A DNA stretch of 64,000 bases from Flavilitoribacter nigricans DSM 23189 = NBRC 102662 (GCF_002646595.1 NZ_PDUD01000050.1:1-64000); one strand, 5' to 3'. Counted from the stretch's first letter, positions 17,273 to 27,298 are shown. The notes: generated by a model from the sequence alone, not told the origin. Program-made: numbers and translations.

Positions 17273-20200
17273 TTATCCGCCGATCGCAAAAATGGACATG
17301 TTCGCCCGGTCCAGCTGGTTTTCCGGCATAAACGGTGTCTGATTCGTCGTAGCGTTCGGCTTCTGGGTTTTGATCAGGTTGGGTACCCGCCGGCGTAAAA
17401 AGTCGTACAGTTCTCCCAGCGTCAGGATGCTGTTGTTATCGATATCTGCCTGAAAGGCACCGTTTTCATCCATGCAGGCTTTGTTGGCAAATCCTTCCAG
17501 GATTGCCTCGGTAAAGGCACCGTTCTCCCAGCGCGGATCCTCATAGGACAATTCATTGGACCGGCAGGACGTCAGCGTGCTCATCCCCGGGTGCATCGCG
17601 GCCAGTTTGGTCAGTGCGTCCGCGCGGGCCACGTCGGTGAGGGATTTACTATCCGCTGCGCCACTGTGGCAGGCATCGATCATTACTACCTTTTTGCAGT
17701 TGATCTTCTCCAGTTCCTGTACCACATCCTGTTGGAAATTGATCGTCCGGGTCCTTTCGTAGCGGGGATCGTAATTGGATGGCAGGAGCAGGAATCCGCC
17801 CTGTCCGTTTTTACCGTGGGAGGAAACAAACACCATCAGTACGTCATTACTGAGAATGCGTTGGGCCGCCGCGGGATTCCGGTGCTGGTAGACCAGATCC
17901 GCAATGGCTTCCCGGATGCGGTCTGCTTCCGTTTCTTCGGTCGTTACCAGCTTGCGGATAATGACCTGGCCGAAAAGCTTGTCCGGACCGGCCTGCCCTT
18001 CAAAGGCATTGGCAAAATCCGCAGCATCTTTGGCCGTGAATTTTAGGTCCTGGTGGCTCGGGCCGATCGCCAGTACGTGCAAATTAGGCTGACGCGGCTC
18101 GTAGTAGATCAACATCGTTTTGGAGGTAAATTCGTTCTCCCCGGTTTTCACCCGGATCTGTACTTCATTTTCTCCCGGTTCCAGATGCACTTTGGTCTCA
18201 TACACATAGATGTATTCGCCATTCTGGCTCTGGTTATCACTTTCGTAGAGGTCTACTTCATCCATTTTGGATCCGTCCAGCGCCTGGTTGTTCCGGTACA
18301 CGGTAAAACTCTGCTGCTGCACCGGTACGGGCGCACTGACGCCCATCTGGATGCTGTAGATATTGCCTTCGGAGATGATGTTCTTGATGTCTGTTTTATT
18401 CTGGTTGGGCTGCGTCAGGATCATGGTCACATGATTGCCCGTAGACAACGCTCGGTCCAGGGTTTTCCGGTACTCTTTTCCGTTCATCCGCACCGTACAG
18501 ACGATGCTCATACTGGAGGAACGGAAAGTGGACGTTCTTTTGAAACGCAACTGTGCTTTTTTCGAACCGTGCGGCGGGATACTTTCAATATTGGTGATCC
18601 GGGAGCCAACCGCTTCCAGTCCGGCCGGCAGATCAAAAATGACGGATACGGGCGTAGCCGCAAAGTCGCCCGGGTTTTGTAACTCAACGGTCAGGCTCTG
18701 CTCGTCGGAAGTTCGGCTTTCGGAGAAATCATAGTCCGCAAATTCAACGGCCGCATCAACCGGTTTTTTCGTTTTTATCTTGGTATCGAACTGACTCACC
18801 TGCGTGTTTCCGGCCATGATCGAAACGCCGAGCGTGCTCTCCCCCGTCTCCAACTGGCTGGCGGCCATAACCGGTATCCGCACCTCTTTGGCCCCACCGT
18901 TAGGCAACTCGGCCACATAGTTGCTTTCCCAGAAATTGAGGCCCGCCACGGTTTGCTGGCGATTTACCCGGATCTGCAGACCGTTGAGGTCGGCGCCGGT
19001 CCGGTTGGTCAGCGTAAAGGACAGGTAGGTCCGATCGTCTGGTTTCAGCTGTCCGTCGCTGGTGTGCAGCTTTGTTTGGGAAAATTCCAGTCCGGCCTGC
19101 TTGGCTCCGGCAACCGCCGAGCCGTAAACAGACTGCTGACTTTCCCAGCGAACCAGCCAGGCAGAATTACCTCCGGGTCCTTTGGAAGCCGTACGTCCGG
19201 CCATGACCAGACTACCATCGTGCAGAAAATGCACGTGATTGGCGAGATCTTCTTTATTATCACCGTAGGGGAATTCCGACTGACGGATCCCACCGGCATC
19301 CGTGCGCACCAAAAAGGCAACGTACTGCCGGGCGCCGGAACGGTGAGACTGCGTGCCTCCCCCGATGATCAGGTTCCCTTCCGGGCTTTCATCCAGGGTA
19401 TTGGCCAGGTCATCATCCTTACCGCCATAGGTTTGTTCCCACTGCATGAATCCGGAGTTGCTCACTTTGACCAGCCACATATCCATGCCGCCGGCACCTT
19501 TGGAGGTAGTGAGTCCACAAAATGCGATGCCCCCGTCGCGGGTAACGATCACATCGGCCACTTCCTCCCAGTCGCGATCTCCGAAAAATTTCACCCAGCT
19601 CTGCGAGCCGTCGGGTAGGGTGCGCAGTACATAAACGTCGCCCTTATCGCCCAGGGAGGATTTCTGAGCGTTGCCAACCAGCACCACGCCGCCGTCCGGC
19701 ATGAGGGCCATACTTTTTACCGCTTCGAAATTACCGCGGCCGAGTTCTTTCTCCCAGATGATCTGTTGGCCGTCGATCTTTACCAGCCAGATATCTCCGC
19801 TGCGGGCGTCGTTCTTATAACCGGCCGCCAGCACGGAACCATCGGGTAGCAGCACCAGCTTGCGGAACATATCCTCCCCACTGCTGCCGAAATCTTTACG
19901 CCACACTTCGCGACCGCGTTCGTCGGTCTTGATCAGCCAGGCATCGCCTTTGCCCTGGCCCGAAGATTCGGTATAGCCGGCCAGGAGAAAATGCCCGTCA
20001 AAGGTCTGGACGACATCCATAATGCGATCGTCCTTGCTGCCGCCTAAGCGGACTTCGGCGATCTTGCCGCCGGTGCTGAAATCGGCGATCACCAGAAAAC
20101 CGTCCGTACCACCGGCGGTTTTCGAGCGGGTTTCCCCAACGGCCACGAGATAGCCGTTGGTAGCTTCAATAACTTTGTGAAATTCGTCATCGTTATTCCC

Positions 20201-20290
20201 GCCGTAGGTCAGCTCCCAGTCCGGATCTCCGGGCTGGGCCAACAGTAATGCAGGAATGATCAAGTTCAGGAAAAGGATTAGCTTCTTCAT
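17273..20290 (-). CDS. Exported beta-propeller protein with C-terminal caspase-like (C14) protease
   Basis: 1005 residues from MKKLIL at 20290; an ATG 9 bp upstream is also in frame. After the signal peptide (to about residue 20) come about seven propeller-like repeats of 50 residues (WELTYGG-type openings, DGSVLAAGYK-type strands), then two Ig-like regions (about 400-735). The last 270 residues form a caspase/metacaspase domain: the His of VSSHGKNG (about 825) and the Cys of MIDACHSGA (about 874) make the dyad. Such enzymes cleave after Arg/Lys or Asp; the specificity is unknown. The signal peptide argues for a periplasmic or surface role, unlike cytosolic defence caspases. No T9SS sorting domain is present. 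Confidence 0.9.
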   Translation of the reverse strand: MKKLILFLNLIIPALLLAQPGDPDWELTYGGNNDDEFHKVIEATNGYLVAVGETRSKTAGGTDGFLVIADFSTGGKIAEVRLGGSKDDRIMDVVQTFDGHFLLAGYTESSGQGKGDAWLIKTDERGREVWRKDFGSSGEDMFRKLVLLPDGSVLAAGYKNDARSGDIWLVKIDGQQIIWEKELGRGNFEAVKSMALMPDGGVVLVGNAQKSSLGDKGDVYVLRTLPDGSQSWVKFFGDRDWEEVADVIVTRDGGIAFCGLTTSKGAGGMDMWLVKVSNSGFMQWEQTYGGKDDDLANTLDESPEGNLIIGGGTQSHRSGARQYVAFLVRTDAGGIRQSEFPYGDNKEDLANHVHFLHDGSLVMAGRTASKGPGGNSAWLVRWESQQSVYGSAVAGAKQAGLEFSQTKLHTSDGQLKPDDRTYLSFTLTNRTGADLNGLQIRVNRQQTVAGLNFWESNYVAELPNGGAKEVRIPVMAASQLETGESTLGVSIMAGNTQVSQFDTKIKTKKPVDAAVEFADYDFSESRTSDEQSLTVELQNPGDFAATPVSVIFDLPAGLEAVGSRITNIESIPPHGSKKAQLRFKRTSTFRSSSMSIVCTVRMNGKEYRKTLDRALSTGNHVTMILTQPNQNKTDIKNIISEGNIYSIQMGVSAPVPVQQQSFTVYRNNQALDGSKMDEVDLYESDNQSQNGEYIYVYETKVHLEPGENEVQIRVKTGENEFTSKTMLIYYEPRQPNLHVLAIGPSHQDLKFTAKDAADFANAFEGQAGPDKLFGQVIIRKLVTTEETEADRIREAIADLVYQHRNPAAAQRILSNDVLMVFVSSHGKNGQGGFLLLPSNYDPRYERTRTINFQQDVVQELEKINCKKVVMIDACHSGAADSKSLTDVARADALTKLAAMHPGMSTLTSCRSNELSYEDPRWENGAFTEAILEGFANKACMDENGAFQADIDNNSILTLGELYDFLRRRVPNLIKTQKPNATTNQTPFMPENQLDRANMSIFAIGG

Positions 20291-20372
20291 AGCGGTCATG
20301 ACTATTGGGAATTTGGGGGTTACACATCCCTTTACAGCTTATCACTGTGCTGCCGCAGCAACAAGGGATAAT

Positions 20373-20403
20373 CAAAATTAATTAACAAATGACTGGTTTT
20401 CAA
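20373..20403 (-). promoter_or_regulatory. Promoter of the propeller-caspase gene
   Basis: On the minus strand TTG (20403-20401) precedes TAATTTTG (20380-20373) by exactly 20 bp, a full match to the Bacteroidota consensus. The start codon is about 80 bp downstream, which leaves a leader of about 75 nt. Confidence 0.65.
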
Positions 20404-20461
20404 ATGGTCTTTCTGCAAACCAGAATTGCAAGCGTTGTGTGTGGATAGTGACAGGTAGAGG

Positions 20462-21946
20462 TCAGCGGGATTCGGCAGAATCCGCGATCAATATAAGGGG
20501 AACAATGTAGCCTTCCGAGCGTGTCCTTGCTGCAAAGATAGCGAGATTTTTCCCATACTCAATATCTGAAGGCGGTATTAAATGTTTTCCCATGAGCTGC
20601 TGAAGGCGTTGCATGGGCTGATCGTTGCTTTCTGCCATCCTGGTACAGATGAATTTCAGACCTCTTATTTTTCGTTTGGAGAACAGTATATACAGGACAT
20701 CCCGGCCGGGTCGACTGATGCGGAGTGCCTTATTCGGCCCGGGAATAGTGACCCGGCTTTCGGGTTCTACCACCAGCGCCGATTCGTTGGTACCGGCAAA
20801 TTTTTTATTCAGCGATCCCTTCCGCGGCCAGTGAATGTGTACCTGCCCCCCCTGATCTACCGTAAAAGCATAGAGATAGATATTGGAAGAACGGGTAGCC
20901 GCCGACAACTGGAATAGCTGTCCGGTCGTCCATTGCTGCCGGGTGCGGTAGAGGCCCTGCTCACCGGCCAGTGCCGTATTTTTGAAGATGGGCTCGCCGC
21001 CGCTGACGCCGGTCAGGTGTTTCAACTGACTGCTACCAGCCATTTTAACCAGTTCGCGTACCGGAGCGGGAGCATTGGGAGTAGTAGCTGTTTGGGGAGC
21101 ACTGCCGAGGCTGCCGATCAGGATATAGGCGTATTTGCAGTATTCGGCAAAGTGCTCGTATTTCACCCGGATATAGCCCTTATCGCCCCAACTGGTGCCC
21201 CAACTGTTGAACAGCAGAAAAGCCTGCACTTCGTCGTCATAGCCTACTACCGTCATGGCGTGACCGCCCGCCGGATTGGTATTGCCGAGATCCGGCCACC
21301 AAAAAGTGGCATCACTCAACTGATAGAAATTCTGCCGGATCTCCATACCGATGATCACCGGTTCTTTCTGGGCCAGCGCCCGCTTTACTTTCCAGATCTT
21401 GGTCTGGGCGTTGTCTTTGCGTCCGAATAAGGTAAGATAGTCGCTGATGGTATCCCGGCGGGCCATTTCGATCACGGCCGGTGCCGGTTGTTTTTCACAA
21501 TCTTCTACATTAAAATCAAATACATTGGCCGGGCAATCGCCGGTGGTTTGCAGCAGTTCCATTGCCGCCGACAAGCGGGAACCCTGGCGGCAGCTGCCTT
21601 CCCGGATCTGGTTGTAAATAAACAGCGCCGAATAAGCGTTAGCCGTGATGGTGGTCTTGTCCGTCCATCCGGCCCGGATGGCCCGGCGGATGGTCAGTGC
21701 ACCGTAACCTACGGCCCAGCCCACGCAGGAAAAAATATCGCCCTGGTTGCGCACTTCCGGGCAAAACGGGGAAAGATCCACCCGCACGGGCAGATCCAGA
21801 TCCTTGCTGCCGTCGTAGGCAGGCATACGGCTGAGGGTATCGTAAACTTCATCGTCAAACAGCAGGCCGGTGGCGGGTTCCTGGGCCATAGCCGGCATAC
21901 TCAACACCAGTAGGAACAAGCTACTGAACCAAATAATCTTTTTCAT
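20462..21946 (-). CDS. Exported papain-like (C1A) cysteine protease with C-terminal DUF4384-like domain
   Basis: 494 residues from MKKIIW at 21946, chosen because it starts a signal peptide ending at PAMAQ. The papain-fold residues are clear: oxyanion Gln68 and nucleophile Cys74 in NQGDIFSCVGWA, His229 in NPAGGHAMTVVGY and Asn247 in LLFNSWGTSWGDKG. There is no long inhibitory propeptide. The C-terminal third (LYAFTVDQGGQVHIHWP, then LYILFSKRKI) resembles DUF4384, seen in exported proteins linked to caspase-like enzymes. It is encoded 170 bp upstream of the propeller-caspase in the same direction, so the two may act together; they probably have separate promoters. Confidence 0.9.
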   Translation of the reverse strand: MKKIIWFSSLFLLVLSMPAMAQEPATGLLFDDEVYDTLSRMPAYDGSKDLDLPVRVDLSPFCPEVRNQGDIFSCVGWAVGYGALTIRRAIRAGWTDKTTITANAYSALFIYNQIREGSCRQGSRLSAAMELLQTTGDCPANVFDFNVEDCEKQPAPAVIEMARRDTISDYLTLFGRKDNAQTKIWKVKRALAQKEPVIIGMEIRQNFYQLSDATFWWPDLGNTNPAGGHAMTVVGYDDEVQAFLLFNSWGTSWGDKGYIRVKYEHFAEYCKYAYILIGSLGSAPQTATTPNAPAPVRELVKMAGSSQLKHLTGVSGGEPIFKNTALAGEQGLYRTRQQWTTGQLFQLSAATRSSNIYLYAFTVDQGGQVHIHWPRKGSLNKKFAGTNESALVVEPESRVTIPGPNKALRISRPGRDVLYILFSKRKIRGLKFICTRMAESNDQPMQRLQQLMGKHLIPPSDIEYGKNLAIFAARTRSEGYIVPLILIADSAESR

Positions 21947-22103
21947 GATAGCGTGGGCTTTTGCTGTTATGTGTTGGCAGGCATCGGGATGTACCCATGA
22001 AAAAGTTTTTTTTTGCCGGCTTCCCGCCATGACCTCAAACAAAAAGAGAGTGGAACCAATACCATCGGCCCACTCCCTGATCTATCTCCAATTCACAACT
22101 TTT

Positions 22104-22601
22104 TTATACCGCTACGGCAGGTCTTTCGTACTGCCGGATAAATTTGGTTTTAGGTACCTGACTTCTGATGCCCTGGGCGATCTCCATGCCGGCATCGTAA
22201 AGTGCTACGTACTGTTCCGGGCTTTTGCCGGCCAGCAGGATAAGGTAGTGATAGTCTTCATCGAAAGCCACCCGCAACCAGAGGCCGCTGAGCTTTTCGC
22301 CGCGCAGGGTGCACGCCACTTTCTGGCTGACCACACCTTCTTCGGTCTCGCTGCCGTGTCCCTGGGGATAGACCTGAATATCCAGGTCACCATCGGCCAG
22401 CGGTTTAGTTAATTCCAGCGCTTTTGCGGAGATTTTTTCTATATGTAGATAGCTGGATCCGTCATCCTTACCTCCGATCCAGACTTTATCGGTCCCAACA
22501 TAAATCCGGAAATTCTGGGGTAAGCGTAAATTTATTCGGCTTATTCGGTCAAAAACCTCATTAAACCCTAAAATGTGTTGCACTACTGATTGATTTTTCA
22601 T
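22104..22601 (-). CDS. Conserved-looking protein of unknown function
   Basis: 165 residues from MKNQSVV at 22601; a frame extension to 22634 is less likely. I recognise no family. It is a soluble mixed alpha/beta protein with no signal peptide and no membrane segment. Regular strands are visible (NFRIYVGTDKVWIGG, GDLDIQVYPQG, GLWLRVAFDEDYHYLILLAG) and a C-terminal amphipathic helix. A TAGTTTTG -7-like box lies at 22627-22620 on the minus strand. It is upstream of the two protease genes in the same direction, 157 bp from the papain gene's start. Confidence 0.65.
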   Translation of the reverse strand: MKNQSVVQHILGFNEVFDRISRINLRLPQNFRIYVGTDKVWIGGKDDGSSYLHIEKISAKALELTKPLADGDLDIQVYPQGHGSETEEGVVSQKVACTLRGEKLSGLWLRVAFDEDYHYLILLAGKSPEQYVALYDAGMEIAQGIRSQVPKTKFIRQYERPAVAV

Positions 22602-22864
22602 AATATTGGGTTTTAATGGCAAAACTAGTCTCAACTAGCTTACTCCGAAAGGCGACACGATCAGAACAGCCTTATTTTTGAGCGGTTGGTCGTTATAAAT
22701 GATCGGACCGTTTCCGCTTTCTTTTTTTATCTAGACATCAATTACAATCAAAAGTTTGGCTAAAGCATAGCCTGAAAATGCGCATCCACGCAAGCTATGC
22801 ACCATTATGCTGTATGCAGTACAGCTGATCATCATTTATTATTCAATAAACTAATGCAACATCC

Positions 22865-23311
22865 ATGCACCTAGAAGGTACGCATTCACTTAACGCACCA
22901 CCTCAAGAAATCTGGAATTTACTGATGGATCCGGAGACCCTCGCCCGCATCACCCCCGCCATTTCCCGACTGGAACCACTCGGGGACGACAAGTACAAAG
23001 CCGTAGCGGAAGTTAAACTCGGGCCGGTAAAAGGATCTTTCGAAGGACAAATGGCGGTGGCCGACAAAAAAGAACCCGAGCATTTCACGCTGCTCATCGA
23101 GCAAAAAAGCCGGATGGGCAACGCCAACGCAGAAGGCAGGATCCAGCTCAACCCCATTGGAGATAACCAGACTGAAGTCAATTTTACCGGAGATGCAAAA
23201 CTTTCCGGCACCCTGGCCCGCATGGGACAACGCGTGCTGGGCGGCGTCGCCAACTCCATGGTAAAGCAGTTCTTTCAGAATCTGGAATCAGAACTTAAAG
23301 CAAACGCATAA
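22865..23311 (+). CDS. coxG: CoxG-like SRPBCC protein
   Basis: A 148-residue START/SRPBCC-fold protein (EGTHSLNAPPQEIWNLLMDP, then VAEVKLGPVKGSFEGQM), matching CO dehydrogenase subunit G. CoxG in proteobacteria is linked to membrane attachment of CO dehydrogenase, and newer work on mycobacterial CoxG points to quinone handling. It opens a six-gene plus-strand cluster and precedes coxS by 39 bp. It lacks the C-terminal hydrophobic anchor of some CoxG proteins. Confidence 0.88.
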   Translation: MHLEGTHSLNAPPQEIWNLLMDPETLARITPAISRLEPLGDDKYKAVAEVKLGPVKGSFEGQMAVADKKEPEHFTLLIEQKSRMGNANAEGRIQLNPIGDNQTEVNFTGDAKLSGTLARMGQRVLGGVANSMVKQFFQNLESELKANA

Positions 23312-23350
23312 AATCATTATGCCCTTTTTCAAATAAAAATCGATACCGAT

Positions 23351-23881
23351 ATGGCAACAACAATTAATGTCAGTGTAAATGGCAAAAAGTATCAGGATGA
23401 AGTAGAAGGCCGTTTATTACTGGTTCACTATCTGCGCGATAAACTCCGTCTGACCGGTACGCACGTCGGTTGTGACACCAGCAGTTGCGGTGCCTGTACC
23501 ATTCTGGTCGACGGCAAAGCCGTTAAATCCTGCACCATGCTGGCTGCCCAGGCCGACGGCGCTACCATCAAGACCATCGAAGGCATGGCCGAAAAGGGAA
23601 AACTGCACCCGCTTCAGGAAGGATTCAAGGAAAAACACGGATTACAGTGCGGTTTCTGCACACCGGGCATGATCATGACTGCCGCCAATTTGCTGGAAGA
23701 CAACCCGCATCCCAGCGATGAAGAGATCAGACACGCTTTGGAAGGCAACTTCTGCCGCTGCACCGGCTACCACAACATTGTGGAGGCGATCAAATACGCA
23801 GCCGACAAATCAAAAGGTGGAGATATAGAACACGCCGATGCAAAAGAGCTCGAAAAACCGCTATTCGAAGTACCATCGTGA
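23351..23881 (+). CDS. coxS: CO dehydrogenase-type small subunit, 2x[2Fe-2S]
   Basis: A 176-residue ferredoxin-type subunit. An N-terminal plant-type [2Fe-2S] site ([16 protein letters not shown] plus SCTM) is followed by the C-terminal four-helix [2Fe-2S] site (QCGFCTPGM and [11 protein letters not shown]). It passes electrons from the Mo site to FAD. The length is slightly above the usual 160 because of a charged tail after residue 158. It stands before coxL, the order S-L-M seen in several bacterial clusters. Confidence 0.95.
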   Translation: MATTINVSVNGKKYQDEVEGRLLLVHYLRDKLRLTGTHVGCDTSSCGACTILVDGKAVKSCTMLAAQADGATIKTIEGMAEKGKLHPLQEGFKEKHGLQCGFCTPGMIMTAANLLEDNPHPSDEEIRHALEGNFCRCTGYHNIVEAIKYAADKSKGGDIEHADAKELEKPLFEVPS

Positions 23882-23885
23882 GGTA

Positions 23886-23955
23886 AGCGGACGGGAGTAA
23901 AAGCAACTCCCGTTTAGGCCGGTCCTATCTGACCGTCAAATCGTCAACGGTCCGC
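23886..23955 (+). other. Hairpin between coxS and coxL
   Basis: ACGGGAGT (23891-23898) and ACTCCCGT (23906-23913) form a perfect 8-bp stem just after the coxS stop. An outer GCGGAC/GTCCGC pair (23886-23891 and 23950-23955) can enclose it. Without a T-run it is more likely an mRNA stabiliser or partial attenuator than a terminator. Confidence 0.45.
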
Positions 23956-23996
23956 CTAATTAAATTCCATTCATTAATCTTTTGACCTCAACTCAT

Positions 23997-26354
23997 ATGA
24001 CTTATATAGGAAAATCTGTTAAACGCGTTGAAGACCAACGCTTTCTTACAGGCAAGGGAAATTACACCGATGATATCGTTCTTCCGGGTATGACCTACGC
24101 CTACATCGTGCGCAGTCCCTATGCACACGCAAAAATAAATGGGGTAGACACCAGTGAGGCTGCTGCCCTGGAAGGTGTGGTTGCCATATTTACGGGAGAA
24201 GACGTCAAGGAAATTGGCGGAGTACCCTGTGGCTGGCAGGTGAACTTCAAAAACGGAGACACCATGAAGGAACCGCCGCACCCCCTGATGGTAAGAGATA
24301 AAGCCCGCCACGTAGGTGATGCCGTTGCCATGATCATTGCCGAGAGCAAGGAGATCGCCCGCGATGCGGCCGACCTGGTAGATGTGGATTACGAAGAACT
24401 GCCCGCCGTGGTCAATGCGGCCGAAGCCGTGAAAGACGGCGCACCGCTGGTACACGACGATGTACCTAAGAACATGTGTTATGACTGGGAACTGGGTAAT
24501 CCCAAAGAGGAAGTGGACGCCGCAATCGAGTCCGCCCACCACGTCACTACCCTCGAATTTGTCAACCAACGGGTAGCCCCCAATCCGATCGAGCCCCGTG
24601 CGGCTATCGGTCACTTCGAAGCTGCCCGGGATCACTATACCTTATATACGACTTCTCAGAACCCACACCTTACCCGTCTGCTGCTCAGCGCCTTTACCCT
24701 TGGGCTACCCGAGCATAAAGTACGCGTAGTAGCACCCGACGTAGGCGGCGGATTCGGCAGTAAGATCTTCCACTACACGGAAGAGGCACTCGTGATCTGG
24801 GCTTCCCAGCAAATCGAACGCCCGGTGAAATGGACCTCCGATCGCAGTGAGGCCTTCATGACCGACGCTCAGGGCCGGGACCACGTTACCAAAGCCGAAA
24901 TGGGCTTCGACGAAGAAGGCAACATTGTTGGTTTGCGGATCAATACCTTCGCCAACCTGGGGGCCTATCTTTCGACTTTTTCTACCTGTGTACCCACCTG
25001 GCTGCACGGTACGCTCCTGCAGGGGGTATACACTACCCCGAAGATCCACATAGATTTGACGGCGGTGTTCACTAATACCGTAGCGGTGGATGCCTACCGG
25101 GGTGCCGGCCGGCCGGAAGCGACCTATCTACTGGAACGCCTGATCGACACCGGAGCGCTGGAAATGGGTATGGACCCCGCTGATCTGCGATTCAAGAACT
25201 TCATTCCTCCATTCGATGGTGTGGAGCAGGAAGGTTATATGACCCAGGTAGCTCTGCAGTACGACAGTGGTAACTACGAAGGGGTGCTGAAGCGTGCCCT
25301 GGAAATGGTGGGCTACGAGAATTTCCGCAAAGAACAGGAGGAAGGCCGCAAGAACGGTAAGCTGATGGGTATCGGTTTCTCCACGTACATTGAGGCCTGC
25401 GGTATTGCTCCGTCGGCAGTAGTGGGATCGCTTGGCGCCCGGGCCGGTCTGTACGAATCCGCGCAGGTGCGGGTACAACCGACGGGTAAGGTGAGCGTGT
25501 ATACCGGTTCTCACTCCCACGGACAGGGTCACGAAACGACCTTCGCCCAGGTAGTTGCCGACAAACTCGGCATTCCGCTGGAAGACGTGGAGATCGTACA
25601 CGGTGACTCCGAAGCCGTAGCCTTCGGTATGGGAACTTACGGTTCGCGAAGTCTGGCCGTAGGTGGATCCGCCATCGTTAAGAGTATCGATAAAGTATTG
25701 GAAAAAGGAGCCAAGATCGCCGCGCACAAACTGGAAGCAGCGGTAGACGACCTGGAATTCGCTGAAGGTAAATGGACCGTAAAGGGTACAGATAAGTCTA
25801 TCGGTTTTGCCGATATCTCCCTCACGGCCTACGTACCGCACGACTATCCCGAGAATCTGGAACCCGGTATGGATTTCTCCAGCTTCTACGATCCGGCCAA
25901 CTTCACCTACCCGTTCGGTGCCCACGTGGCCATGGTCGAAGTGGATAAGGACACCGGTAAAGTGACCCTCAAACGTTTTGTAGCGGTAGATGACGTAGGG
26001 AACGTGATCAACCCCATGATCGTAGAAGGCCAGATCCACGGCGGACTCGCCCAGGGTATCGGTCAGGCGCTTTTCGAAGAGACCATCTACGATGAGAACG
26101 GCCAGCTGATCAACGGTTCCTACATGGACTATACGATGCCGCGGGCGGATGATCTGCCTTCTTTCGAAGTGGACCGTCAGGTAACACCCTGTCCTCATAA
26201 CCCACTGGGTGTGAAAGGAGCCGGTGAAGCCGGTACGATCGGATCTACTCCGGCGGTAGTGAATGCGGTCATGGACGCGCTTAAGCCCTTCGGCATTAAG
26301 AACCTGGCCATGCCGTTGACACCGGAACGGGTCTGGCGGTATATGCAGGAATGA
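23997..26354 (+). CDS. coxL: CO dehydrogenase-type large subunit (Mo-hydroxylase), form II loop
   Basis: 785 residues from ATG at 23997; a TTG 15 bp upstream is in frame. It is a xanthine dehydrogenase-family molybdenum subunit: N-terminal a/b hammerhead domain (RVEDQRFLTGKGNYTDD), GGGFGSKI near residue 250, and the late GVKGAGEAGTIGSTPAVVNA block whose Glu is the catalytic base. The active-site loop at 25092-25112 reads AYRGAGR, typical of form II enzymes. True form I CO dehydrogenases have AYRCSFR, whose Cys binds the copper. CO oxidation is therefore doubtful; an aldehyde or N-heterocycle substrate is equally possible. It forms a complex with CoxS and CoxM. Confidence 0.93.
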   Translation: MTYIGKSVKRVEDQRFLTGKGNYTDDIVLPGMTYAYIVRSPYAHAKINGVDTSEAAALEGVVAIFTGEDVKEIGGVPCGWQVNFKNGDTMKEPPHPLMVRDKARHVGDAVAMIIAESKEIARDAADLVDVDYEELPAVVNAAEAVKDGAPLVHDDVPKNMCYDWELGNPKEEVDAAIESAHHVTTLEFVNQRVAPNPIEPRAAIGHFEAARDHYTLYTTSQNPHLTRLLLSAFTLGLPEHKVRVVAPDVGGGFGSKIFHYTEEALVIWASQQIERPVKWTSDRSEAFMTDAQGRDHVTKAEMGFDEEGNIVGLRINTFANLGAYLSTFSTCVPTWLHGTLLQGVYTTPKIHIDLTAVFTNTVAVDAYRGAGRPEATYLLERLIDTGALEMGMDPADLRFKNFIPPFDGVEQEGYMTQVALQYDSGNYEGVLKRALEMVGYENFRKEQEEGRKNGKLMGIGFSTYIEACGIAPSAVVGSLGARAGLYESAQVRVQPTGKVSVYTGSHSHGQGHETTFAQVVADKLGIPLEDVEIVHGDSEAVAFGMGTYGSRSLAVGGSAIVKSIDKVLEKGAKIAAHKLEAAVDDLEFAEGKWTVKGTDKSIGFADISLTAYVPHDYPENLEPGMDFSSFYDPANFTYPFGAHVAMVEVDKDTGKVTLKRFVAVDDVGNVINPMIVEGQIHGGLAQGIGQALFEETIYDENGQLINGSYMDYTMPRADDLPSFEVDRQVTPCPHNPLGVKGAGEAGTIGSTPAVVNAVMDALKPFGIKNLAMPLTPERVWRYMQE

Positions 26355-26429
26355 TGATGGGATGATCTAATGATCTGATCATTCAGTAATTGAATCATTA
26401 ATTAACGAATCTTCTAATTCCAATATAAA

Positions 26430-27281
26430 ATGGTAGCTACTTCATTTGATTACCAAAAGGCTACATCGGTAGAACAGGCGATCAGTCTGTTGCAATCCCA
26501 CGATGGTGATGCCAAATTGCTGGCCGGGGGACACAGTTTGATCCCAACGATGAAACTGCGGCTGAACAGTCCGGCACTTTTAATAGATGTTTCCAAAATT
26601 GAAGAACTTCGCGGCATCCGGGAAGAGGATGGTCACATTGTGATCGGAGCCATGACCACGCATTACGAGATCGCTTCTTCCGATCTGCTGGCGAAAAAAG
26701 CGCCGATGTTCGTAGAGGCGGCCAAGGTGATTGGCGATATTCAGGTGCGCAATAAAGGTACCATCGGTGGTAGCCTCGCGCACGCCGACCCCGCTGCGGA
26801 CTGGCCCGCCGTAGTGATCGCTTCCGGCGCCAAGATCAAGATACACGGCCCGGACGGTGCCCGGACGGTTGACGCCGACGATTTCTTTACCGGCTTCTAT
26901 ACTACTGCGGTCGGCGAAAACGATGTACTCACCAGTATTCACGTACCGGTACCGCCTAAGGGCAGTAAATCCACTTATGCGAAATTTCCGCAGCCGGCTT
27001 CGCGTTACGCACTGGTTGGTTGTGCGGTACAGCTGACCATGGACGGCAATAAAGTATCCGACTGTAGCATCGGTTTCACCGGTGTATCGGATGCCGCTTT
27101 CCGGGACAGCAATGCCGAAGCGGCCCTCAAAGGGAAGGAACTATCGGGTGAATCCATCCAGGCCGCTGCTGATGCCTGCGCCGACGGCGTAGATATCATG
27201 AGCGACCATTTCGCTTCGGAAGACTACCGCAAACACCTTGCCGGTGTATTCCTCAAGCGAGCGTTGGAGAACCTGAAATAA
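26430..27281 (+). CDS. coxM: CO dehydrogenase-type medium subunit, FAD-binding
   Basis: A 283-residue FAD subunit of the CoxM/XdhB family. The FAD-binding motifs AGGHSLIPTMKLRL (about residues 31-45) and TIGGSLAHADPAADWP (about 111-126) are intact, and the C-terminal CO_deh_flav domain occupies about 175-280. It accepts electrons from the iron-sulfur clusters and passes them to the respiratory chain or another acceptor. It follows coxL by 75 bp. Confidence 0.94.
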   Translation: MVATSFDYQKATSVEQAISLLQSHDGDAKLLAGGHSLIPTMKLRLNSPALLIDVSKIEELRGIREEDGHIVIGAMTTHYEIASSDLLAKKAPMFVEAAKVIGDIQVRNKGTIGGSLAHADPAADWPAVVIASGAKIKIHGPDGARTVDADDFFTGFYTTAVGENDVLTSIHVPVPPKGSKSTYAKFPQPASRYALVGCAVQLTMDGNKVSDCSIGFTGVSDAAFRDSNAEAALKGKELSGESIQAAADACADGVDIMSDHFASEDYRKHLAGVFLKRALENLK

Positions 27282-27298
27282 GATTTTTTCAACGGTAA

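Noticed and set aside
25128-26198. Minus-strand frame of 356 codons
   Set aside because: It is antisense to coxL, which is fully accounted for by conserved motifs on the plus strand.
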